Counted from the first letter of the stretch, positions 1-9,751 are shown. The stretch: 64,000 nucleotides of DNA from Angelakisella massiliensis (GCF_900104675.1 NZ_LT629945.1:868046-932045); one strand, 5' to 3'. Made by a program: numbers and translations. Notes: generated by a model from the sequence alone, not told the origin.

Positions 1-1269
1 CCCCTGGTGGGCGCCGCTGTCTCTCAGCTGGAGGCCGGAACCGGGCTGGGCAACGATTTTCTCGGCTGGCTCCATCTCCCCACCTCCTATGACCGTGAGG
101 AGTTTGCCCGCATCCTTAAAGCGGCGGACAAGATCAAGGCTGACAGCGATGTGCTGGTGGTCATCGGCATCGGCGGCTCCTATCTGGGCGCCCGCTCCGC
201 CATCGAGCTGCTTCGTTCCCCCCTGTACAACAGCCTGCCCAAGGATACTCCTGATATCCTGTTTGCCGGCTGCAACATCAGCAGCACCTACCTCAACGAA
301 ATTCTTACCCTGATCAAGGGTCGGGATTTTTCTCTCAATGTCATTTCCAAGTCCGGCACCACCACCGAGCCTGCTCTGGCCTTCCGTGTGCTGCGGAAAG
401 CCCTGATCGAGAAGTACGGCGAGGCGGAGGCCGCCAAGCGGATCTACTGCACCACCGACAAGGCCCGCGGCACCCTGAAAGGTCTGGCGGACCGTGAGGG
501 ATACGAAACCTTCGTTATCCCTGACGATGTAGGCGGACGTTACTCGGTCCTCACCGCTGTGGGTCTGCTGCCCATCGCTGTGGCGGGGGTGGACATCGCC
601 GCCATCATGGAGGGTGCGGCGGCCGCTGAAAAGGAATTGGCCGAGCCCTCTCTGTGCAAGAACCCCTGCTACCGCTACGCGGCGCTGCGGAACATCCTCT
701 ACCGCAAAGGCAAGAGCACCGAGGTCTTTGTCAGCTACGAGCCCGCCTTTGCCATGATGAATGAATGGCTCAAGCAGCTGTTCGGCGAAAGCGAGGGCAA
801 GGACCAGAAGGGCGTGTACCCCGCTTCGGTCACCTTCTCCACCGATCTGCACTCCATGGGGCAGTTCCTCCAGGATGGCAGCCGGATCATGTTTGAGACG
901 GTGGTGGACATCCAGAAGCCTAAAACCGACTTCTTCCTGGAGCCGGATGCGGAAAATCTGGACGGTCTGAACTTCCTGGCGGGACAGGGAATGTCCCAGG
1001 TCAACCGCCGCGCCATGGAGGGCACCATTCTGGCCCATACCGAAGGCGGCGTACCCAATATCGTTCTGGAGATGCCGGAGCTCAATGAGTTTGAGTACGG
1101 TTATCTGGTTTACTTCTTTGAAAAAGCCTGCGCCATCAGCGGCTATCTGATGGGGGTCAATCCCTTCAACCAGCCGGGCGTGGAAGCTTACAAGAAGAAT
1201 ATGTTCGCTCTGCTGGGCAAGCCCGGCTATGAGGATCTGAAGGCGGATCTGCTCCAGAAGCTGGGCTGA
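1..1269 (+). CDS. pgi: glucose-6-phosphate isomerase (5' end cut off by window)
   Basis: Interconverts glucose 6-phosphate and fructose 6-phosphate in the cytoplasm (glycolysis/gluconeogenesis). The reading frame is open from base 1, and the first in-frame start-like codon (GTG at 7) lies inside conserved family sequence, so roughly 25-35 N-terminal residues lie outside the window. Visible signatures counted from that GTG: the phosphosugar-binding GIGGSYLGA near residue 54, [10 protein letters not shown] near 115, the [14 protein letters not shown] signature near 177, and the C-terminal [12 protein letters not shown] block. The length to the stop fits the compact bacterial form of about 450 residues. 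A small P-loop gene follows after 68 bp and may share its transcript. Confidence 0.96.
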   Translation, partial: PLVGAAVSQLEAGTGLGNDFLGWLHLPTSYDREEFARILKAADKIKADSDVLVVIGIGGSYLGARSAIELLRSPLYNSLPKDTPDILFAGCNISSTYLNEILTLIKGRDFSLNVISKSGTTTEPALAFRVLRKALIEKYGEAEAAKRIYCTTDKARGTLKGLADREGYETFVIPDDVGGRYSVLTAVGLLPIAVAGVDIAAIMEGAAAAEKELAEPSLCKNPCYRYAALRNILYRKGKSTEVFVSYEPAFAMMNEWLKQLFGESEGKDQKGVYPASVTFSTDLHSMGQFLQDGSRIMFETVVDIQKPKTDFFLEPDAENLDGLNFLAGQGMSQVNRRAMEGTILAHTEGGVPNIVLEMPELNEFEYGYLVYFFEKACAISGYLMGVNPFNQPGVEAYKKNMFALLGKPGYEDLKADLLQKLG

Positions 1270-1337
1270 GAACACCGGTCCATCCGTCCGCTCCCCCCTA
1301 AATACACCAATTCAATTTTCTGAAGGAGGACTTTACC

Positions 1338-1754
1338 ATGATTAAGCTGATTGTAGGAAACAAAGGCTCCGGTAAGACCAAAACCCTCATTTCCATGACC
1401 AACGAGGCGGTCAGCCATTCCGCCGGCAACGTTGTTTGCCTGGAGAAGGGCCTGAAGCTCACCTATGACATCACCCATAAAGCCCGTCTGGTGGATACCG
1501 ACGAATACGCTGTGGAGGGCTTTGACGCTCTGTACGGCTTCCTGGCCGGACTGATGGCCGGTAACTATGACATCACCCACATCTTTGTGGATGCCACCCT
1601 GAAGATCGGCGGCAGAGACTATGAAGCCTTCGCCCTGATGGTGGATAAGCTGAACAAGCTCTCCGCCGCCAGCCATGTGGAGATCACCTTCACTGTTTCC
1701 TGCAGCGTGGAAGAGCTCCCCGAGAGACTTCACGAAATGGTCATCAACAAATAA
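1338..1754 (+). CDS. small P-loop ATP-binding protein
   Basis: A 138-residue soluble protein with a Walker A motif, GNKGSGKT, at residues 7-14 and a hydrophobic strand ending in VD (residues 84-85) that could serve as Walker B. No other domain is visible, and the length is just enough for a minimal nucleotide-binding fold. A strong ribosome site (AAGGAGGA, from 1323) precedes the ATG by about seven bases. It lies 68 bp after pgi on the same strand and is followed by a perfect intrinsic terminator, so pgi and this gene probably form one transcript. Similar short P-loop proteins are common hypotheticals in Clostridia; the substrate is unknown. ATP binding is inferred from the motif only. Confidence 0.8.
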   Translation: MIKLIVGNKGSGKTKTLISMTNEAVSHSAGNVVCLEKGLKLTYDITHKARLVDTDEYAVEGFDALYGFLAGLMAGNYDITHIFVDATLKIGGRDYEAFALMVDKLNKLSAASHVEITFTVSCSVEELPERLHEMVINK

Positions 1755-1770
1755 AAAGTCCCCCTGACTC

Positions 1771-1808
1771 AAAAAGCACCGCGTTCCCAGGGAACACGGT
1801 GCTTTTTT
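1771..1808 (+). terminator. intrinsic terminator of pgi/P-loop transcript
   Basis: GCACCG and GTTCCC pair with GGGAAC and CGGTGC across a one-base loop and a single C/A mismatch, followed by TTTTTT. The A-run on the 5' side would make it work on the opposite strand too. Confidence 0.9.
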
Positions 1809-2248
1809 GCGTGTGGAAAAGTTCAGCGCATTCCCGGCGGGTATCCACCATCCCAGTTTTTAAATCCGGTGTACCTGAGGCGGAGGAGAAAAATCAGGCG
1901 GATGTTCCGCTGGATACGCCTCCGGTTTTCCCATCTGCCGCGTCTGGAGCGGAATATAAAAATCACACGCCATCAGGGTATATGGCATGATTGTGTCCGA
2001 TTTTAAATTCTGCTTGCTCTTGAAAACAGGTTTTTCTGCCGTCCGACATCATCCCGCTGTGGAGCCGGGCGCTTTTCTGTATGGGAAAATCCCCGGGAAA
2101 ACACGGGAATACATAGAGCCGCAGGCAAATTTTATGCCTTTGGATGGTGAAGCTCCCCTTTTGAGGAGCAGTCCCTGACAGAAGGAAAGTTCCGTCCCTG
2201 AAAGACCTTGCAAAAGTCAGATATTAAAAAATATTCAGCTTTTTGCCC
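1809..2248. other. intergenic stretch without a supported gene
   Basis: About 440 bases between the terminator and the next promoter. Short open frames exist on both strands, but none has a ribosome site or family resemblance. No hairpin or repeat family found elsewhere in the window was recognised here. Confidence 0.6.
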
Positions 2249-2277
2249 TTGAATGACAGAAAAGAACAGTGTATCAT
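2249..2277 (+). promoter_or_regulatory. SigA-type promoter for yibE/F gene
   Basis: TTGAAT at 2249, a 17-bp spacer and TATCAT at 2272. Transcription would begin near 2284, downstream of the ATG at 2253, which rules that ATG out as the start of the following gene. Confidence 0.65.
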
Positions 2278-2318
2278 TGCAGAGTGGGAGAATATTTTTA
2301 ATAGGAAGGAGTTTCCCT

Positions 2319-3572
2319 GTGTCCCGTTGGCTCAAAGGTGATTTTTCCCGGGAGGACTGGATCGTGGCGCTGGTCACCGGAGTCTTCGCCGTTATTTTTT
2401 TGATCGCAGGCAACCGCGTGGCGTCTGTCGATCCTATTTCCGCTGAGATTCAGGACCGCCCTGTACCGGCCAAGGTGCTCCAGGTGCTGGATCATCAAAC
2501 TACCAGCACCGACGCCGGAGGCGGCATTGTGGTCAGCGGCTATAACCGCATTTTTTCCGCCCTTATCACCGGCGGTGACCAAAAGGGCGAAACCGTGACA
2601 GCGGTACAGAGTGTGGACGACCTGCTGGGTATTCAGATGGACCCGGTGGACCCTGGAGATCGGGTGCTGCTTTATTACAGCGATAACGGCAGCCAGATGG
2701 TCTGGATGGTAGGGGAATTTGACCGTACCCCCGCTTTGGGGCTCTTGGGCGGGGCTTTTTTGCTGCTGCTCCTTCTTTTCGGCCAAACCAAAGGGGCCCG
2801 CACTATTTTTACACTGGGGCTTACCTGCGGAGCGGTATTTTTTGTCTTTGTCCCGGCGGTGCTGTCCGGGCAGAATATCTACTTCTGGTCCAGCCTCATC
2901 TGCGCCTATGTGGTCTTTACCACTTTGGTCATCGTCAGCGGCTGCGGTCGCAAAACCCTCTGCGCCGGGCTGGGGTGTATGGCTGGCATCGGGGCGGCGG
3001 CGGCGCTGTCCCTGGTTTTGACCTCCTCCCTTCATCTGACCGGAATGGTGGATCAGGAAACCTCTTTTCTTTACTATCTGCGGCAGGATCGCCCCCTGGA
3101 TCTGCTGGGGGTGCTGTATGCCGGTATCCTCATCGGCGCCATGGGCGCGCTGATGGATGTGGCCATGTCCATCGCTTCGGCCCTGTGGGAGCTGCGGGAA
3201 AACGGAGAGAACCCCACCTTCCTTACCTTGACCCGTTCCGGCTTTGCCATTGGGCGGGACATGATGGGCACCATGTCCAACACCCTGATCCTGGCCTATA
3301 TCGGCAGCTCCATGTCTACGGTGCTGCTGCTGGCGGCCAATAACGACAGCCTGCGGGGACTGCTGAGCCGGGAGATGGTGGCGGTGGAGGCGCTCCAGGC
3401 ACTGGTGGGGAGCATTGGTATTCTCCTGACCATTCCCTTCACCACCATTATCTGTGCCTGGCTTTATCTGCGGGGAAAAAGCCCTGGTCATAAGGAAATT
3501 GTGTCAAAAACCCCTGCCGGTTACCCGGGGGAAACTGGCGCAACTGACGACTTTGAAGGCAATTCCAGGTAA
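2319..3572 (+). CDS. YibE/F family integral membrane protein
   Basis: A 417-residue membrane protein of the YibE/F family; the transported substrate, if any, is unknown. One N-terminal membrane segment (about residues 15-32) is followed by an extracytoplasmic domain of roughly 110 residues, then seven or so hydrophobic helices. The stretch GAMGALMDVAMSIASALWEL and the following DMMGTMSNTLILAY are typical of the family core. The GTG at 2319 is chosen because AGGAAGGAG lies seven bases upstream and because the promoter at 2249-2277 makes an in-frame ATG at 2253 untranslatable. It appears monocistronic: its stop is followed by a new promoter for the activase gene. Confidence 0.85.
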   Translation: MSRWLKGDFSREDWIVALVTGVFAVIFLIAGNRVASVDPISAEIQDRPVPAKVLQVLDHQTTSTDAGGGIVVSGYNRIFSALITGGDQKGETVTAVQSVDDLLGIQMDPVDPGDRVLLYYSDNGSQMVWMVGEFDRTPALGLLGGAFLLLLLLFGQTKGARTIFTLGLTCGAVFFVFVPAVLSGQNIYFWSSLICAYVVFTTLVIVSGCGRKTLCAGLGCMAGIGAAAALSLVLTSSLHLTGMVDQETSFLYYLRQDRPLDLLGVLYAGILIGAMGALMDVAMSIASALWELRENGENPTFLTLTRSGFAIGRDMMGTMSNTLILAYIGSSMSTVLLLAANNDSLRGLLSREMVAVEALQALVGSIGILLTIPFTTIICAWLYLRGKSPGHKEIVSKTPAGYPGETGATDDFEGNSR

Positions 3573-3587
3573 GGGAATAAAAATCCA

Positions 3588-3615
3588 TTGCCTTTTTTGA
3601 CTAAATGGGTATAAT
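3588..3615 (+). promoter_or_regulatory. promoter for activase/dehydratase operon
   Basis: TTGCCT at 3588, a 16-bp spacer and a perfect TATAAT at 3610. It leaves a leader of about 100 bases before the start codon at 3726. Confidence 0.55.
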
Positions 3616-3725
3616 ATTGGTTGTAATGATTGTAAATAAAAGTTTACTTTCCTGTTCTTCCTCTCCTTTGGGAAATGCAAACAGGGATTTTTGCCGGAGG
3701 ACCGGCAGAATGGATGGTTGATGGT

Positions 3726-6623
3726 ATGAGAATCGGTTTGGACATTGGTTCGACAACGATTAAATGCGTAGCGATGGATGAAGAGGGAAAACTGCTGTAT
3801 CAGTCCTATGAGCGGCATTTTTCCCAGATCACCCAAAAGACAGCCCAGCTGCTCAGCCAGGTGCGGGAACGTTTTCCCCAGGAGCAGACAGCCAAGCTGA
3901 CCATTTCTGGGTCTGCGGGCATGGGTATGGCGGACAGCTGCGGCATCCCCTTTGTCCAGGAAGTATACGCCACCCGTGTGGCCGCCAAGAAGCTGATCCC
4001 TGACGGGGACGTTATCATTGAGCTGGGGGGCGAGGACGCCAAGATCCTTTTCCTCTCCGGCAGCATGGAGGTACGGATGAACGGCTCCTGCGCGGGAGGA
4101 ACCGGCGCCTTCATCGACCAGATGGCCACGCTGCTGGGTGTGTCCGCCGATGAGATGAACACCCTGGCACAGGAGCATGAAAAGATCTATACCATCGCCT
4201 CCCGGTGCGGCGTTTTCGCCAAAAGCGACATCCAGCCCCTTCTCAACCAGGGAGCCAAAAAGAGCGATGTGGCCGCCAGCATCTTCTATGCCGTGGTCAA
4301 CCAGACCATCGCCGGACTGGCCCAGGGCCGGGAGATCACCGGCAAGGTCATCTATCTGGGCGGTCCCCTCACCTTCCTGCCTCAGCTGCGGGTGAGCTTT
4401 GACAAGACCCTTCATACCACCGGCGTCTGCCCGGAAAATTCCCTGTATTATGTAGCCATGGGCGCGGCCTTCTGCGCCAGCGAGGAGATCGATCTGGCAG
4501 CTGCTCTGGAGCGTCTGCAGCAGTACCACACCCAGGGCCGTTACGCCACTATGCCTCCCCTGTTCCACAACCAGCAGGAATATGAGGAGTTTTGTGCCCG
4601 GCACAACCGGGACGTGGCTGTCACCGCCGATCCCGAAACTTATGAGGGCCCTGCCTATATCGGCATCGACGCCGGTTCCACCACCCTGAAAGCGGCGGTC
4701 ATCGATCCCCAGGGACGGCTTCTCACCTCTGTTTACCAGTCCAACAACGGCAACCCTGTTCCTCTGGTGCGGCAGTTTTTGCTGGACTTTTACCATCGCT
4801 ATCCCAAGATCACTTTGAAGGGCGGCACTGTCACCGGCTATGGTGAGGACATCATCCGCAACGCCTTCGGTGTGGATTACGGCGTGGTGGAAACGGTGGC
4901 CCATTTCACCGCCGCCAAAAAGTTCCTGCCCCAGGTGGACTTCATTATCGACATCGGCGGCCAGGACATCAAGTGCTTCAAGATCCGCTCCGGCGCTATT
5001 GACAACATCTTCCTCAATGAGGCCTGCTCCAGCGGCTGCGGCTCCTTCCTGCAAACCTTCGCCAACGCCTTGGGCTACTCCATCGCTGACTTTGCCAAGC
5101 TGGGGCTCTTCGCCGACCATCCGGTGGACCTGGGCAGCCGGTGCACCGTGTTTATGAATTCCTCGGTCAAGCAGGCTCAGAAGGACGGCGCTTCCATTGA
5201 GAACATTTCGGCGGGTCTGTCCATCTCGGTGGTCAAGAACGCTTTGTACAAGGTCATCCGCTGCGCCAACGCCCAGCAGCTGGGAGAACATATCGTGGTG
5301 CAGGGGGGTACCTTCCTCAACGACGCCGTGCTTCGTGCCTTTGAGCAGGAGCTGGGGGTGGATGTGGTCCGCCCGGATATCGCCGGACTGATGGGCGCCT
5401 ACGGCGCGGCCCTCTATGCCCTGGAGAAGGGCGCGGATTCCACCACCATGCTGGGTCTGGAGGATCTGGAGCATTTCACCCATGAGGTGCGGGCGGTGGC
5501 CTGCGGCGGATGCAGCAACAACTGCCAGCTGACGGTGAACACCTTCAGCGGCGGACGGCGCTTCATCAGCGGCAACCGCTGTGAACGTCCCGTCACCAAA
5601 AAGGCTCAGGATGACAGCGAGAACATCTACCAGTACAAGCTGGAGCTGCTGCGGAGCTATCAGCCCATCAAAGGCTCACGGGGCAAGCTGGGGCTGCCCA
5701 TGGGGCTGAATATGTATGAGCTGCTTCCCTTCTGGTATGCCTTCTTTACCCGGCTGGGCTTTGAGGTGGTCCATTCCCCCGCATCCAACCGGGAGCTCTA
5801 CCTCAGCGGCCAGAGCAGCATTCCCTCCGATACCGTCTGCTTCCCCGCCAAGCTGATGCACGGCCATGTGGAGGCCCTGATCCATGAAGGGGTACATACC
5901 ATCTTCTATCCCTGCATGAGCTACAACCTGGACGAGGGGTTGGGAGACAATCACTATAACTGTCCGGTGGTGGCCTATTATCCCGAGGTGATCGCCGCCA
6001 ATATGCCCGATATCGGCAAGGTGAACTTCATCACCGACTATGTGGGCATCCACCGGAGGAAGGACTTCCCCAAAAAGATCCACGAGATCCTCTGCCGTTA
6101 TTTCGGCGATATCCCCCTGCGGGATGTCAAGGCGGCGGCGGATGAAGCATATGAATCCTATGACGCCTACTTTGTCCGGGTGCGGGCCCGGGAGAAGGAG
6201 ATTGTGGACCGGGCCAGAAAAGAAGGACGGCCCATCATCGTCCTGGCGGGACGGCCTTATCATGTAGACCCGGAGATCAACCACGGCATCGACAAGCTCA
6301 TTGCCGGTTTCAACGTGGCAGTCATCTCCGAGGATTCCGTCAGCTGCAATGTGCAGAAGTTCCCCACCGGGGTGCTCAACCAGTGGACCTACCATTCCCG
6401 CCTGTATGCGGCGGCCAGGTATATCGCCACCCAGCCGGACATGAATCTGGTGCAGCTGGTTTCCTTCGGCTGCGGCGTGGACGCCATCACCACCGACGAG
6501 GTGCGGGAGATCCTGGAGGCGGAAGGAAAGATCTATACCCAGATCAAAATCGATGAAATCACCAACCTGGGCGCGGTAAAGATCCGGCTGAGAAGCCTCT
6601 TTGCCGCCACCGGTCTGGAGTAA
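3726..6623 (+). CDS. acyl-CoA dehydratase activase-related protein (tandem BadF/BcrA + DUF2229)
   Basis: A 965-residue cytoplasmic protein resembling the ATP-dependent Fe-S activators of 2-hydroxyacyl-CoA dehydratases. Two ASKHA ATPase modules lie in tandem. The first starts LDIGSTTIK at residue 5, with ELGGEDAK and cysteines 122 and 161; the second starts GIDAGSTTLK near 313, with DIGGQDIK and cysteines 434 and 473. These cysteines match the positions that bridge a [4Fe-4S] cluster between activator subunits. A Cys cluster (ACGGCSNNCQ) follows near residue 593, then a DUF2229-type region from about 650. The start at 3726 fits the family's MxIGLDIGST beginning; an in-frame ATG at 3714 is possible. 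The downstream gene encodes the partner found fused to this protein in many relatives. The substrate is unknown, and a true dehydratase role is not demonstrated. Confidence 0.85.
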   Translation: MRIGLDIGSTTIKCVAMDEEGKLLYQSYERHFSQITQKTAQLLSQVRERFPQEQTAKLTISGSAGMGMADSCGIPFVQEVYATRVAAKKLIPDGDVIIELGGEDAKILFLSGSMEVRMNGSCAGGTGAFIDQMATLLGVSADEMNTLAQEHEKIYTIASRCGVFAKSDIQPLLNQGAKKSDVAASIFYAVVNQTIAGLAQGREITGKVIYLGGPLTFLPQLRVSFDKTLHTTGVCPENSLYYVAMGAAFCASEEIDLAAALERLQQYHTQGRYATMPPLFHNQQEYEEFCARHNRDVAVTADPETYEGPAYIGIDAGSTTLKAAVIDPQGRLLTSVYQSNNGNPVPLVRQFLLDFYHRYPKITLKGGTVTGYGEDIIRNAFGVDYGVVETVAHFTAAKKFLPQVDFIIDIGGQDIKCFKIRSGAIDNIFLNEACSSGCGSFLQTFANALGYSIADFAKLGLFADHPVDLGSRCTVFMNSSVKQAQKDGASIENISAGLSISVVKNALYKVIRCANAQQLGEHIVVQGGTFLNDAVLRAFEQELGVDVVRPDIAGLMGAYGAALYALEKGADSTTMLGLEDLEHFTHEVRAVACGGCSNNCQLTVNTFSGGRRFISGNRCERPVTKKAQDDSENIYQYKLELLRSYQPIKGSRGKLGLPMGLNMYELLPFWYAFFTRLGFEVVHSPASNRELYLSGQSSIPSDTVCFPAKLMHGHVEALIHEGVHTIFYPCMSYNLDEGLGDNHYNCPVVAYYPEVIAANMPDIGKVNFITDYVGIHRRKDFPKKIHEILCRYFGDIPLRDVKAAADEAYESYDAYFVRVRAREKEIVDRARKEGRPIIVLAGRPYHVDPEINHGIDKLIAGFNVAVISEDSVSCNVQKFPTGVLNQWTYHSRLYAAARYIATQPDMNLVQLVSFGCGVDAITTDEVREILEAEGKIYTQIKIDEITNLGAVKIRLRSLFAATGLE

Positions 6624-6637
6624 GGAGGCAAACCTTT

Positions 6638-7939
6638 TTGGCAAAGCTTGTTTATGATGAAAAGGGACGGCTGCTGTTTACCAAGGAGATGAAAGAGGAA
6701 TACACCATCCTCATCCCCATGATGGCGCCCATCCATTTCGGCATCATCAAGACGGTGTTTGACAACAGCGGCTATAACGTGGTGCTGCTGCAGAATAACG
6801 GACATTCGGTGGTGGAGGAAGGGCTGAAATATGTCCACAACGACACCTGCTACCCGGCACTGCTGGTCATCGGCCAGATGATGGACGCCCTCCACAGCGG
6901 CAAGTACGACCTGCATAAAACCGCTCTGCTCATCTCTCAGACAGGCGGCGGCTGCCGGGCCTCCAACTACATCCATCTGCTGCGCAAGGCCCTGAAGAAG
7001 GCCGGACTGGATTACATACCGGTGGTGTCCATCAACCTCTCCGGCATGGAGAAGAATCCCGGGTTCAAGCTGACGCTGCCCATGATCCGCAAGATGATCG
7101 CCGGGCTGGTGTACGGGGACCTGCTGATGCTGCTGAGCAACCAGACCCGCCCCTATGAGATCCATAAAGGGGAAACCGACGCTTTGGTGGCCCATTGGGT
7201 GGAAAAGCTGGCCGGCCAGTTCAAGATCGGCAAGGGCTATGGCAGAGCGGAACAGAAAAAATATCTGGACAGCATCGCCCAGGCTTTCGCCGCCATCCCT
7301 GTGGACCGCTCCAAGCCCAAGGTCCGTGTGGGCGTGGTAGGTGAGATCTACGTCAAATACGCCAGCCTTGGCAACAACAACCTGGAAGCCTTCCTGGCGG
7401 AGCAGGACTGTGAAGTGATGGTGCCGGGGCTGATGGGCTTTATGCTCTTCAAGGTGGATAACCGTCTGGAGGATATCAAGCTCTACGGCGGCAACGCGGT
7501 GAAGTATGCCGCGGTCAAGACCTTTATGGACTATCTGACCAGTATGGAAACCACCCTCATCGAGGCGGTGAAGAAGGTACCCGGCTTTGTGGTGCCCTCC
7601 CCCTACAGCCATGTGAAAAAGCTGGTCAAAGGGGTCATCGGCTACGGCTGCAAGATGGGTGAGGGGTGGCTGCTCACCGGCGAGATGATGGAGCTGGCAG
7701 AACAGGGCTATGGCAACATTGTCTGCACCCAGCCCTTCGGCTGCCTGCCCAACCACATTGTGGGCAAAGGAATGATCCGCCGCATCACCTCCATCTTCCC
7801 CGACGCCAACATCGTTCCCATCGACTATGACCCCAGCGCCACCCGTGTCAATCAGGAGAACCGTATCAAGCTGATGCTCTCGGTGGCCAAGGAACGGCTG
7901 GCGGAAAAAAGCGGAGAACCTCAGCCGGCAGGGGTGTGA
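6638..7939 (+). CDS. 2-hydroxyacyl-CoA dehydratase-like (HgdB-type) protein, partner of activase
   Basis: A 433-residue protein matching the C-terminal section of large clostridial activase-dehydratase fusions. Recognisable blocks are HNDTCYPALLVIGQMMDAL near residue 67, QTGGGCRASNY near 104, and a late TQPFGCLPNHI, with cysteines at positions typical of Fe-S binding. Translation starts at TTG 6638, supported by AAGGAGG at 6622-6628 that overlaps the stop codon of the upstream gene, so the two are translationally coupled. The pair therefore looks like a genuine split of the fused form rather than a frameshift. A hairpin terminator follows at 7972. The reaction is unknown; in relatives such proteins are only assigned by homology. 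Confidence 0.8.
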   Translation: MAKLVYDEKGRLLFTKEMKEEYTILIPMMAPIHFGIIKTVFDNSGYNVVLLQNNGHSVVEEGLKYVHNDTCYPALLVIGQMMDALHSGKYDLHKTALLISQTGGGCRASNYIHLLRKALKKAGLDYIPVVSINLSGMEKNPGFKLTLPMIRKMIAGLVYGDLLMLLSNQTRPYEIHKGETDALVAHWVEKLAGQFKIGKGYGRAEQKKYLDSIAQAFAAIPVDRSKPKVRVGVVGEIYVKYASLGNNNLEAFLAEQDCEVMVPGLMGFMLFKVDNRLEDIKLYGGNAVKYAAVKTFMDYLTSMETTLIEAVKKVPGFVVPSPYSHVKKLVKGVIGYGCKMGEGWLLTGEMMELAEQGYGNIVCTQPFGCLPNHIVGKGMIRRITSIFPDANIVPIDYDPSATRVNQENRIKLMLSVAKERLAEKSGEPQPAGV

Positions 7940-7971
7940 GGAAAAAAGACTGCCCACCGGCAGAATAGTAA

Positions 7972-8026
7972 AAAATGTCCCCTTCTGCGCCAATCCCTGA
8001 CGATCGGCTCCGGGAGGGGACATTTT
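7972..8026 (+). terminator. terminator after activase operon
   Basis: AAAATGTCCCCT pairs perfectly with AGGGGACATTTT across a loop of about 30 bases. The long loop makes it weaker than a classic terminator, but it lies directly before a new promoter. Confidence 0.6.
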
Positions 8027-8100
8027 ACAGCTGCTGGTGTGGGGACCGGCAGAGGGGCAGATAAAATTTTTGCTCTTTTTCCCCAATTCCGGCGAAAAAA

Positions 8101-8129
8101 TTGACATCACCCGGCTTCTATTGTAAACT
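8101..8129 (+). promoter_or_regulatory. promoter for CBS/CorC gene
   Basis: Perfect TTGACA at 8101, a 17-bp spacer and TAAACT at 8124, with a TG directly before the -10. Confidence 0.65.
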
Positions 8130-8213
8130 GGTAGCATACTGGAAAAAAGGGCGCGGTTTTTTGCCCTGTTCCAACAAATGACAACAATGAAAAACGGAGG
8201 TTTTTACAAGGCC

Positions 8214-9563
8214 ATGGACCCTGACGCAGGTAGTTTCATACTGTTTCTGATCTTTTTGTTTCTAGGCTCGGTGGTGGTGCTCTGTCAGAATGCCATTATC
8301 GCCATTCCTGACAGCCGCATCAAAAAAGGAGACAGCGAGGAAAAAAATCAGCAGCTGGTGGAGCGGATGCTCCGCAGTCCCAGCCGGTTTTCTTCCGGTA
8401 TGCGCACCGCTTATACCTTCTTCCATCTTTGCGCGGTGGCTTTTCTCAGCCGGTTCTTTGTCAGCCTTCAGCTGCTGCCGGAACAATACCGGGGCACGCC
8501 TTGGGGCCAGGGAGTGGAAGCCCTGGTATCCATGCTGGTGGGCACCCTGTTTATCCTCATCTTTTCCCGGGGCGTCCCCAGACGCATCGGCGCCCAGTCA
8601 GCGGAGCAGCTGGCTTATTCCCTGGCTCCTCTGGCCCGCCTGTTCCTGATTTTGTTTACCCCGCTGCGGATCATCATTGATTGGGCGGTGGGCGGTCTCT
8701 GCGCTCTGTTGGGTGCGGAATACCGGGAAGGACAGGAGAACGTTACCGAGGAAGATATCCGGATGCTCATGGATGTCAGCGAGGAGAGCGGCGGCATCAA
8801 CCAGCGGGAGCGGGACATGATCAACAATGTCTTTGAGTTTGACTACCGCACCGCCAACGAGATCATGACCCATCGGACCGATGTGAAGTTCCTGGAGGAA
8901 GACGCTACCCTTGCGGAAGCGGTGGGCCTTTCGGTGCAGTTCGGCTTTTCCCGTATCCCGGTGGTGGGGGAGGACCTGGATGATGTCAAGGGTATCCTCA
9001 ACGTCAAGGATCTGCTGCCCCTGATCCTCACCGATCCCGGCACTCCTTTTTCCCTGAAGGACTATATGCGGGAGGCGGTATTTGTGCCGGAATCCACCCG
9101 CTGCCGGGACCTCTTTTCCCACCTGAGCGCCAAAAAGGTGCAGATTGCCGTGGTGGTGGACGAATACGGTGGCACCTCCGGTATTGTTACCATGGAGGAC
9201 CTGCTGGAATCCATTGTGGGCAATATTCAGGATGAGTACGATCAGGAGGAGGAGGAAGCCACCTGCGTGGCCCCGGACACCTACACACTGGACGGAGATA
9301 TCGACCTGTCGGAGGTGGAGCGGCTGCTGGGGTGCGATCTGGACCAGTACCGGGAGGAGGATTACGAAACCCTGGGCGGCCTGCTCATCGGTCTGCTGGA
9401 CCGGATTCCCGAGCCTGGAGAGCATCCCTCTGTGATGATCGACGACATTACCTTCACCGTTATGGAGGCAAATGAACGGCAGATTCTGAAAGTTGCGGCC
9501 AAAAAGCAGCCGGAACCGGAGGAGCAGACCCAGCCTGACGAGAAGGATAAAAAGCGGCGGTAA
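8214..9563 (+). CDS. hemolysin-family (CNNM/CorC-like) membrane protein with CBS pair
   Basis: Member of the DUF21-CBS-CorC_HlyC family, linked in other bacteria to divalent cation (magnesium, cobalt) transport or tolerance. Order of parts: an N-terminal membrane domain of three to four helices to about residue 165; an acidic linker with EEDIRMLMDVSEESG; two CBS motifs carrying the family marks FSRIPVV and VVVDEYGGTSGIVTMEDLLE; and a C-terminal CorC_HlyC domain with DYETLGGLLIGLLDRIPEPGE. The ATG at 8214 follows GGAGG (8196-8200) and begins directly at the hydrophobic segment; in-frame ATGs at 8178 and 8190 are alternatives without a ribosome site. The gene has its own promoter and terminator. 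Confidence 0.88.
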   Translation: MDPDAGSFILFLIFLFLGSVVVLCQNAIIAIPDSRIKKGDSEEKNQQLVERMLRSPSRFSSGMRTAYTFFHLCAVAFLSRFFVSLQLLPEQYRGTPWGQGVEALVSMLVGTLFILIFSRGVPRRIGAQSAEQLAYSLAPLARLFLILFTPLRIIIDWAVGGLCALLGAEYREGQENVTEEDIRMLMDVSEESGGINQRERDMINNVFEFDYRTANEIMTHRTDVKFLEEDATLAEAVGLSVQFGFSRIPVVGEDLDDVKGILNVKDLLPLILTDPGTPFSLKDYMREAVFVPESTRCRDLFSHLSAKKVQIAVVVDEYGGTSGIVTMEDLLESIVGNIQDEYDQEEEEATCVAPDTYTLDGDIDLSEVERLLGCDLDQYREEDYETLGGLLIGLLDRIPEPGEHPSVMIDDITFTVMEANERQILKVAAKKQPEPEEQTQPDEKDKKRR

Positions 9564-9589
9564 TACCCCCCGCATATGACCATGAAGAA

Positions 9590-9627
9590 TAAAGCCCCCG
9601 GCGAGAATAATCTCTCCGGGGGCTTTA
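9590..9627 (+). terminator. terminator of CBS/CorC gene
   Basis: AAAGCCCCCGG and CCGGGGGCTTT form an 11-bp stem followed by an AT-rich tail. Confidence 0.85.
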
Positions 9628-9639
9628 TATATGAAGACA

Positions 9640-9680
9640 AAAAGCCGCTCCCCAGCTTCCGCCGGAAAGCGGCCCTTTTT
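9640..9680 (-). terminator. bidirectional terminator, mainly for the DUF4272 gene
   Basis: GCCGCT/AGCGGC stem flanked by A5 on the left and T5 on the right, so it can end transcripts from either side. It sits between convergent genes. Confidence 0.65.
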
Positions 9681-9751
9681 CAAAGATGTACCGCGGCTGG
9701 TTCAGATTCCAAAATCCTCAGGATCCATCGGATTTTGATTGACAGCCCCTT

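Noticed and set aside
1799-2178. Two 63-codon frames after the pgi-operon terminator
   Set aside because: No ribosome site, no promoter, no recognisable family and composition like intergenic DNA.
2253-2318. Upstream ATG extension of the yibE/F gene
   Set aside because: It overlaps the promoter -35 at 2249-2254 and lies before the predicted transcription start; GTG 2319 has a good ribosome site.
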